From Stappia sp. BW2 (GTDB lineage Bacteria; Pseudomonadota; Alphaproteobacteria; Rhizobiales; Stappiaceae): a stretch of DNA of 64,000 nt. Below, piece by piece: positions 58,808 through 64,000 of this stretch (the stretch's first letter is position 1; every line of letters begins with the position of its first letter). Position numbers and translations under genes: made by a program. The stretch spans positions 248,001-312,000 of the forward strand of contig NZ_VIRG01000066.1 in NCBI RefSeq assembly GCF_008107695.1, read 5' to 3'. The notes beneath the pieces are model-generated. The model saw only the letters and a program-made list of their open reading frames with translations, was not told the DNA's origin and did no database searches.

Positions 58808-59722
58808 TTATTCGCTCTTTGCCTTGCGGGCTGCGACGATCGACTCGTAAGCTTCATGGGTGATCGGTTCGAAGCCGCGTGCTTCACCGGCCATGACACC
58901 ATAGGCACATTCCTGGTCGTCCTTTACGAGGTTGGCCATCAGTGCGGTCATCTTCGCCTTGACGTCGTCCGGAAGCTTCTTGGACAGAACGACCGGGCCT
59001 TCCGGGATCACTGGCGAACGCCAGATTTCCTTGATCTCGGTCATGTCGACCAGACCGGCATCGGTTGCCTTGCGCAGCGCACCGGAGTTGTAGCCGTCTT
59101 CCCATTCGCCAAGACCGTCAGCCCAGGTCACACCGGCGGCGATGTCGCCGTTGAACACAGCAACGATGGTCTGCTCGTGACCACCGGTAAAGACGACGTC
59201 GGAGAAATAGTCGCCCGGCTCCATGGAGTAGCCGAGTTTCGGGATTTCGATGGACGGGATCAGGTAGCCGGACGTGGAGTTCGGGTCGCCGAAGCCGAAG
59301 GTCTTGCCCTTCATGTCCGCGAGGGAATTGATCTCACTGTCAACGCGGGCAAAGCCGATGGAATAATAGCCGTAGCTCCCGTCGTTGTTGACCTTGACCA
59401 GAACCGGCTCAACAGCTTCCGGGTCAGTCAGGAACACTTTTGCGTAGCCGGAAGCACCGAGCCAGGCCATGTCGAGGTTGCCGCCAAGCAGGCCTTCGAT
59501 GACGCCGTTGTAGTCAGCCGGAGCGAACAGCTTTGTGGGAACGCCGAGCAGTTCCTCGGTCTTTTCGCGCAGGCATTCGTTGGCACGCAGACGGTCGGAA
59601 GCGTTTTCGCCGCCGAGCAGGCCGATACGGAATTCAGTGATTTCCGCTGCACCGGCAACAGAAGCGTTCAGGGCAATCATGCTGACGGCAGCAAGTGCAG
59701 CAACTTTAGCAACGAGTTTCAT
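58808..59722 (-). CDS. phnD: Phosphonate/phosphate ABC transporter substrate-binding protein PhnD
   Basis: Periplasmic binding protein of 304 residues. Signal peptide KLVAKVAALAAVSMIALNASV, cleavage near AGAAE. The mature protein has GLLGGENASDRLRANECLRE and the family-typical FGFGDPNSTSGYLIPS ligand-binding segment (about 147-162), VFTGGHEQTIVAVFNGDIAAG and further ligand positions. The ATG at 59722 has GGGGGAG upstream. It is second in the phnCDE1E2 operon. The ligand could be a phosphonate or, as in Sinorhizobium PhoD, phosphate; the sequence does not decide. Confidence 0.94.
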   Translation of the reverse strand: MKLVAKVAALAAVSMIALNASVAGAAEITEFRIGLLGGENASDRLRANECLREKTEELLGVPTKLFAPADYNGVIEGLLGGNLDMAWLGASGYAKVFLTDPEAVEPVLVKVNNDGSYGYYSIGFARVDSEINSLADMKGKTFGFGDPNSTSGYLIPSIEIPKLGYSMEPGDYFSDVVFTGGHEQTIVAVFNGDIAAGVTWADGLGEWEDGYNSGALRKATDAGLVDMTEIKEIWRSPVIPEGPVVLSKKLPDDVKAKMTALMANLVKDDQECAYGVMAGEARGFEPITHEAYESIVAARKAKSE

Positions 59723-59780
59723 TTGGGACACTCCCCCAGAGTTCTCAATAGTGATGACGTTAAGCGGGTGCGCAGACGGA

Positions 59781-60614
59781 TCAGACCGCTGCCACCGCCG
59801 GGGTCATCGCACCGGCGGATTCTGTGGAGCCGGCCTGGCCGGCATCGATAGCGGTGGACGTCGCCGCCTCGTTGAAGCTCTCATCGGCACCGTAGATTTC
59901 GCGTGCGACAGCCGTGGTCAGCGCTTCCGGAGGCCCGTCGAACACGAGGAAACCGTCGCGCATGCCAATCACCCGGTCGCAATAGGTCCGGGCTGTGTCG
60001 AGCGTGTGCAGGTTGCAGATGACGATCTTGTTGTCGCGTTCATGGATTTCGCGCAGCGCATCCATGACGATCTTGGCATTCATCGGATCGAGAGAGGCAA
60101 TCGGCTCGTCCGCCAGGATCATGTGCGGGTCCTGCATCAGGGCGCGGGCAATGGCGACGCGTTGCTGCTGGCCGCCGGACAGCTCCTCGGCCCGTTTGGT
60201 GGCTTCCTGGGCAATACCCAGCCTGTCGAGCGCCGCGAGCGCGGAATTGACGTCTTCCTGGCTGAAGATGTTGAAGAGACTTTTCAAGGTGCCGTGACCG
60301 TTGAGACGGCCAAGCATCACGTTGGTGACCACATCCAGACGTGGAACCAGGTTGAACTGCTGGAAAACCATGGCGCAATCGCGCTGCCAACGGCGCATCA
60401 TGCCGCCCTTCAAACCGAGAATGTCCCGGTCCTCGAACAGGATCTGCCCGGAGCTTGCCGGCGTCAGACGGTTGATCATGCGCAGCAAAGTGGATTTGCC
60501 GGCGCCGGACCGGCCAATGATCCCGACCATTTGCGGTTTGTCGATATCAAAACTTACTTTGTTGACCGCGGTCCGAGACCCGAAGGTCTTGGTGACTTCC
60601 TTAAATTGAATCAC
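59781..60614 (-). CDS. phnC: Phosphonate/phosphate ABC transporter ATP-binding protein PhnC
   Basis: ATPase subunit of 277 residues. Walker A is [13 protein letters not shown], the signature is [20 protein letters not shown] and the Walker B is [12 protein letters not shown]; the H-loop His lies in [16 protein letters not shown]. The GTG at 60614 is preferred ([11 protein letters not shown] is the family N terminus), with AGGG upstream; an ATG at 60662 would add a charged tail. It is first in the operon and is preceded by two PHO boxes. Confidence 0.93.
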   Translation of the reverse strand: MIQFKEVTKTFGSRTAVNKVSFDIDKPQMVGIIGRSGAGKSTLLRMINRLTPASSGQILFEDRDILGLKGGMMRRWQRDCAMVFQQFNLVPRLDVVTNVMLGRLNGHGTLKSLFNIFSQEDVNSALAALDRLGIAQEATKRAEELSGGQQQRVAIARALMQDPHMILADEPIASLDPMNAKIVMDALREIHERDNKIVICNLHTLDTARTYCDRVIGMRDGFLVFDGPPEALTTAVAREIYGADESFNEAATSTAIDAGQAGSTESAGAMTPAVAAV

Positions 60615-60668
60615 GCGCCAGCCCTGTCCGTTGTGTTCTTTGTGCTGCGCGACAAGAGCCATCGGACG

Positions 60669-60687
60669 ATTACAGAAAAATGACAGT
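60669..60687 (-). promoter_or_regulatory. PHO box 2 upstream of phnC
   Basis: On the minus strand the sequence reads CTGTCATTTTTCTGTAATC: two TGTMAT repeats (plus-strand ATGACA at 60680-60685 and ATTACA at 60669-60674) spaced exactly 11 bases, as in PhoB boxes. It lies about 55 bases before the phnC GTG start. Confidence 0.75.
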
Positions 60688-60708
60688 CCTTTGTCTGGAG
60701 GCCTAAAA

Positions 60709-60731
60709 TTTTATGACAAATCAATGACATC
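60709..60731 (-). promoter_or_regulatory. PHO box 1 upstream of phnC
   Basis: On the minus strand TGTCATTGATTTGTCATAAAA: TGTCAT direct repeats (plus-strand ATGACA at 60713-60718 and 60724-60729) 11 bases apart, with the AT-rich tail of the PhoB consensus. This is a near-consensus PHO box about 95-115 bases before phnC. Confidence 0.85.
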
Positions 60732-60919
60732 CAGACCTGGAGCGCGGTCAGGAGAACCGTCCAATGCAGGGATTCCGCAAGTCTCTCAGAGCTTTCCGAG
60801 TCCTGTCGGCATTCCACCTGCCTGACTTTAGTCTGCTCAGAAATCCGTGTTCAAAACGACAGCCCTCACTTGCCGGGGGCCCTTTCGCCTGTGGTGATGC
60901 GCGTGAAAAAAGATAAGGA

Positions 60920-60949
60920 AGTCACCTCACGGTCATCAAAGCGTCATGA
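60920..60949 (+). promoter_or_regulatory. Three-unit PHO-box array for the divergent gene
   Basis: GTCAC at 60921-60925, GTCAT at 60932-60936 and GTCAT at 60943-60947 are each 11 bases apart on the plus strand, within CGGTCATCAAAGCGTCATGA. This fits a PhoB box with an extra half-site for the hexapeptide transferase gene at 61013. The T at position 2 of the CTGTCAT half-site is G here, so the match is weaker than the phnC boxes. Confidence 0.6.
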
Positions 60950-61012
60950 CGGTCGGTACAGGCAAGGCTAAAAGCCAGCTCAGATATCCCTGCCACCGAT
61001 GATGGAGCCCAC

Positions 61013-61639
61013 ATGTCCGCGCCGATCCAGAAGCCTGCCCTCACCGAAGCCCCGAACATTCACCCGGACGCCAGGGTGTTGAACTGTGATCTCGGTATTT
61101 GGACCGAGGTGGGTGCACGCACGGAAATGCGCGAAAGCAGCATGGGGGACTATTCCTATATCGTGCAGGAAGGTGATGTCGTCTGGTCGACGATCGGCAA
61201 GTTCTGTTCCATCGCCCGGCGTGTGCGCATCAACCCGGGAAACCACGCGACCTGGCGGGCCTCCCAGCACCACTTCACCTATCGCGCGGCAGCCTATGAC
61301 CTCGGCGAGGACGACGCTGAGTTCTTCCAGTGGCGCAAGGACGACTGGGTGACCATCGGCCATGACGTGTGGATTGGCCACAACGCTACGGTTCTGGCAG
61401 GCGTTTCCATCGGCACGGGGGCAATTGTCGCGGCCGGGGCCGTCGTTTCCAAGGATGTCGCGCCCTACACCGTTGTCGGCGGTGTGGCCGCTAGGGAAAT
61501 CAAACGGCGTTTCTCCGAACAGCAGGAACAGGCCCTGATCGATATTTCCTGGTGGGACTGGAGCCATGACGAGCTGAAGCAACGGCTTCCGGACTTTCGC
61601 AAGTTGTCTATCGACGAATTCATCGAAAAATACCGCTGA
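61013..61639 (+). CDS. Phosphonate-metabolism hexapeptide transferase (phn_thr family)
   Basis: A 208-residue left-handed beta-helix acyltransferase. Hexapeptide repeats are clear: [36 protein letters not shown], then [44 protein letters not shown]. It resembles the transferase family regularly found in phosphonate (C-P lyase) loci. The ATG at 61013 has GGAG upstream and PHO boxes lie 65-95 bases before it. No C-P lyase genes follow, so its acceptor is unknown. Confidence 0.88.
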   Translation: MSAPIQKPALTEAPNIHPDARVLNCDLGIWTEVGARTEMRESSMGDYSYIVQEGDVVWSTIGKFCSIARRVRINPGNHATWRASQHHFTYRAAAYDLGEDDAEFFQWRKDDWVTIGHDVWIGHNATVLAGVSIGTGAIVAAGAVVSKDVAPYTVVGGVAAREIKRRFSEQQEQALIDISWWDWSHDELKQRLPDFRKLSIDEFIEKYR

Positions 61640-61725
61640 CCCTGCCGTGGCTGTGGCCCTGGCCTGAGTGGCCCGCGCGGCGTTTCCTGCTGCACAAAGG
61701 GACATGGACGCGTTACACTTGGCGT

Positions 61726-62295
61726 ATGGGAACAGAAACCGCCGTTCTTGAAAGCAGTCTTGGCCCGTCTCTCCGGCGCTGGCGCGTGCTGAACCGGGTC
61801 AAGCAGGAAACCCTGGCTCATGAACTCGGCGTCTCTCAGACGCGGATTTCACGCTGGGAGAGCGGCAAAGTGCAGCCGGATGGTCATGACAGGACGAAAA
61901 TCACCCGCCTGCTCAGGGCGCGTCCGCAGAGCGCCGCCGACAAGGCCCTGCTCGATCTGGTCTCCCGGTCAGCCGTTCCCGTGCATCTGGTCTGCGACCT
62001 CACACACAGGCTGCTGGCCATGTCCGGCCCGCGTGCCTGTGAATGGCGCGCCCCGGTGAGTGAGTTTCTCAATCGTCCCCTTTGGCGTTTTGCGTCCGAA
62101 GGCATAAGGGCAACCGAGCATCGGCTGGCCGACTATGGCTGGTTCGAACCAGACGCCCCGGACATTGTCTACAGCACGGAACATGTCGACTTTCCGGAAA
62201 TGACCATTCCGGAAAGCACCATCCGGATATCGCGCCTGCCGCTGTCCGACGGGCGTTTTGCACGCCTTGTCCGCGAAGAATTGCCTGGCTCGTAA
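61726..62295 (+). CDS. XRE-family regulator with C-terminal sensory-like domain
   Basis: A 189-residue DNA-binding protein. Residues about 14-60 form a Cro/C1-type helix-turn-helix (LRRWRVLNRVKQETLAHELGVSQTRISRWESG). The rest (about 85-185), starting VHLVCDLTHRLLAMS, has mixed strand-helix character and may be a ligand-sensing (PAS-like) domain, not recognised with certainty. It sits between the phn transferase and an HD hydrolase gene, so it may regulate one of them, but this is only inference. Confidence 0.8.
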   Translation: MGTETAVLESSLGPSLRRWRVLNRVKQETLAHELGVSQTRISRWESGKVQPDGHDRTKITRLLRARPQSAADKALLDLVSRSAVPVHLVCDLTHRLLAMSGPRACEWRAPVSEFLNRPLWRFASEGIRATEHRLADYGWFEPDAPDIVYSTEHVDFPEMTIPESTIRISRLPLSDGRFARLVREELPGS

Positions 62296-62369
62296 ACCAG
62301 CACATAATTCTGGCGCATAAATTATGCGGAAGCTCGCCCGAGCTGGCCGCCAGCCCTAGTCTGACCGCC

Positions 62370-62990
62370 ATGACACTGACCGCCCCTCCCCTCAATCTTC
62401 CGGACATCTCCTCAGCCAGACTGACCGGTCTCCTGGATTTCCTGCAATCTGCCGAGCAGCTGAAAGACACGCTTCGCTCGGGAACGACCGCCAATGGCAG
62501 GCCTGAAAGCACGGCTGAACACAGCTGGCGACTCGCCTTGATGGTTCTGCTGTTCGAACAGGAGCTGAAAGCGATCGACTTGCTAAAACTCCTGAAACTG
62601 ACACTGGTGCATGATCTCGGTGAAGCCATTTCGGGAGATATCCCCGCCCCCTTGCAGACACCCGGAGACAACCGGCAGGATCGGGAACGGCGGGACTTTC
62701 TAACCTTGTGCGAACCACTGCCGGCAGACGTGGCTGAAGAGCTGCTGTCGCTTTGGGATGAATATGCAGCGGCAAAAACGGCGGAGGCTCAAATCGCCAA
62801 GGCGTTCGATAAGCTGGAAACCATGCTTCAGCACGTCTTGATGCCCAGGCAGGCCCCTTCGTTTTACGCATTCAACATGGGTTATGGCCGCGATCGTACC
62901 GACTGCTGCGCCCTGACCCGCCAGATGCGGGAAACGGTCGACGATCTGACCCAGGCCTTGATGACGGATGCCCGCCGGGAAAACGCCTGA
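62370..62990 (+). CDS. HD-domain phosphohydrolase (HDDC2/YfbR-like)
   Basis: A 206-residue metal-dependent phosphohydrolase. The metal-binding His-Asp pattern is visible: STAEHSWRLALM (about 47-58), LTLVHDLGEAISGDIP (about 77-92) and later Asp in FDKLETMLQHVL. Related human HDDC2 and E. coli YfbR are nucleotidases acting on 5'-dNMPs; the exact substrate is unknown here. The start is ATG at 62370; a longer frame overlapping the XRE gene is rejected. Confidence 0.88.
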   Translation: MTLTAPPLNLPDISSARLTGLLDFLQSAEQLKDTLRSGTTANGRPESTAEHSWRLALMVLLFEQELKAIDLLKLLKLTLVHDLGEAISGDIPAPLQTPGDNRQDRERRDFLTLCEPLPADVAEELLSLWDEYAAAKTAEAQIAKAFDKLETMLQHVLMPRQAPSFYAFNMGYGRDRTDCCALTRQMRETVDDLTQALMTDARRENA

Positions 62991-63126
62991 GCGACCCATC
63001 ATGACACACCTCCTCGACGACGTTTCCCGCCGAAGAGGCTCCGGTTCCGGTCAGACAGTTTCTTATTTGCCGAGAATGGGTTTACGCTTCCGGATGTACC
63101 AGTCAGACACTGCCGGAGGAAGCAGC

Positions 63127-63498
63127 ATGTACACTATCCTGCCCCGCAGCCACGGTGCTGTTCTCGGGGTCGAAATTTCCGGAAAAGTCGATGTCGAACA
63201 GGAACAGAGCCTGATCGCCCGGGCTGAGGAAATGATCGAGGACCAGGGCAAGATCAGCGTCCTGGTCGTTCTGGGTGACCATGTCGGCGTGTCCTTCGAG
63301 GCTGCCAAGGAGGACATCAGATGGGTGCTGGCCAACATGCAGCATCTCAACAAGATCGCCATCGTGACGGACAGCAAATTGCTGGCGGCGCTTGTTGCAA
63401 TAGACGCTACGTTCGCCAAGATGGTCGGCATTCAGGAAAAACACTTTGACCGGGATGAAATCGACATCGCCTGGCACTGGATCGAAAGTCCGGCCTGA
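63127..63498 (+). CDS. SpoIIAA-like (STAS-type) small protein
   Basis: A 123-residue cytoplasmic protein. It has the SpoIIAA-like pattern of alternating strands and helices: AVLGVEISGKVDVEQEQSLI, KISVLVVLGDHVGVSFEAA, and NKIAIVTDSKLLAALVA. Such proteins (DUF3478) occur as single-domain STAS-like folds with unclear function. The ATG at 63127 has the strong site GGAGGAAG six bases upstream. A longer frame to 62968 is rejected. Confidence 0.85.
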   Translation: MYTILPRSHGAVLGVEISGKVDVEQEQSLIARAEEMIEDQGKISVLVVLGDHVGVSFEAAKEDIRWVLANMQHLNKIAIVTDSKLLAALVAIDATFAKMVGIQEKHFDRDEIDIAWHWIESPA

Positions 63499-63569
63499 AG
63501 TCTTTTGCAAAAGAGCCTCCGGCCAATCGCAGTTCGGCCTGATCAGGCCTGGTCGATCAGTTGGTGCGA

Positions 63570-64000
63570 TCAGGCATCAACAAGCTGTTCGTCACTCAGG
63601 AAGGCAACCTGCTTCACCTTGCCGTCCCTGACTTCGATCATCTGGCCCTGGGGAACCTCCATCCAGCAGCCGCGCGCTTCGTCCAACGGTTCTGAAACCA
63701 CCATCACGCCGTCGTCATAGACACGGTAATAGAGTGTCGGTGCCAGGTTGTCCGAAGCGTACCGTGCCGCAAAGAGCGTTTCTCCATCCGACCAGCCGGC
63801 GGCAAAACGCATGTGCGGCGTCGTTCCGGCATATTTGGACAGCGCTTCAGCCTCGAACACCGCGCGTGCCATGGCCGCACGCGGGTGCAGATCAAGACCA
63901 TAGGCAAGCGCAACCAGAAACAGGCTTTCGCTGTCGGTGCCGCCGATTCGGTCGCGGTAGAGGTCGTCCGGGATCATGTTATCGAGGCGGCGACGTACCT
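63570..64000 (-). CDS. Class II glutamine amidotransferase, 5' end beyond the window
   Basis: Partial gene: the reading frame continues past 63977 to the right edge (VRRRLDNMIPDDLYRDRIGGTDSE), so the start is outside. The visible C-terminal part has GTDSESLFLVALAYGL and RFAAGWSDGETLFAARYAS, and ends in VMVVSEPLDEARGCWMEVP and VAFLSDEQLVDA. This matches the YafJ/Gn-AT_II family, which lacks a fixed synthase partner and hydrolyses glutamine-type amides. The catalytic N-terminal Cys is not in view. Confidence 0.8.
   Translation of the reverse strand, partial: VRRRLDNMIPDDLYRDRIGGTDSESLFLVALAYGLDLHPRAAMARAVFEAEALSKYAGTTPHMRFAAGWSDGETLFAARYASDNLAPTLYYRVYDDGVMVVSEPLDEARGCWMEVPQGQMIEVRDGKVKQVAFLSDEQLVDA

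Larger units (their letters stand above)
60615..61012. other. Divergent phn promoter region
   Basis: About 400 bases between phnC (minus) and the hexapeptide transferase (plus). It contains two PHO boxes on the phnC side and a PHO array on the other side (separate entries), consistent with coordinated phosphate-starvation control. The rest shows no gene. Confidence 0.7.

Overview
The window reads as chromosomal DNA of an alphaproteobacterium of the Hyphomicrobiales (Rhizobiales), most like the Stappia/Roseibium (Labrenzia) group. This placement is inference from gene order and protein signatures: the glyA-nrdR-ribD-ribE-ribH-nusB-thiL cluster, the rpoZ-rel-pyrE-acpS-lepB-rnc-era-recO cluster, the MarR regulator (LdtR type) next to an L,D-transpeptidase, the alphaproteobacterial porins, and a PhoB-type phn/pho transporter. 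Coding density is high and the sequence is fairly GC-rich. I see no tRNA, rRNA, CRISPR array, prophage or insertion sequence. Almost everything is housekeeping; the accessory signal lies in small anomalies and regulatory sites.

Layout. 1-1445: start signal of a gene leaving the left edge, then an MFS transporter. 1939-7647 (minus): glyA, nrdR, riboflavin genes, nusB, thiL. 8056-10589 (minus): small DUF6898-like protein, secreted L,D-transpeptidase and its MarR regulator. 10743-14407 (minus): valine catabolism (acyl-CoA dehydrogenase, 3-hydroxyisobutyryl-CoA hydrolase, a small membrane protein, 3-hydroxyisobutyrate dehydrogenase). 14640-20977 (mostly plus): hemB-ilvA, RDD protein, TspO, SLC13-type permease, bpt. 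21036-22515: palindromic repeats, a family-5-like uracil-DNA glycosylase and a NYN-domain protein. 22917-30949 (plus): rpoZ, rel, pyrE, DUF2062, acpS, lepB, rnc, era, recO. 30966-32663 (minus): a second signal peptidase I lacking the catalytic lysine and a secreted protein split by a frame change. 32904-38214: parC, an AraC regulator divergent from a DUF2000 gene with overlapping start codons, Fe-type alcohol dehydrogenase plus thioesterase. 38404-39866 (minus): smpB, dapA. 40145-44020: alpha/beta hydrolase and two nearly identical tandem porins. 44817-53262 (minus): pbpC, a giant alpha-2-macroglobulin and an orphan ParA. 53427-56302: a TPR-GGDEF gene broken by a frameshift and a lytic transglycosylase. 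56449-61639: phnCDE1E2 transporter divergent from a phosphonate-type hexapeptide transferase, with PHO boxes on both sides of the shared promoter. 61726-64000: XRE regulator, HD phosphohydrolase, SpoIIAA-like protein, and a class II glutamine amidotransferase cut by the right edge.

How the parts work together. The left cluster joins one-carbon metabolism with riboflavin and thiamine cofactor synthesis and two transcription factors (NusB, NrdR). The 22.9-31 kb cluster combines stringent response, pyrimidine and lipid-carrier synthesis, RNA processing and protein export. Cell-envelope functions recur (L,D-transpeptidase, porins, PBP1C, alpha-2-macroglobulin, lytic transglycosylase, two LepB). 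The phn locus looks like a phosphate-starvation module under PhoB control. The best candidates for a second look are the LepB paralogue with Lys changed to Glu, the two frame-disrupted genes, the three PHO-box arrays and the tandem porins that differ mainly in one loop.
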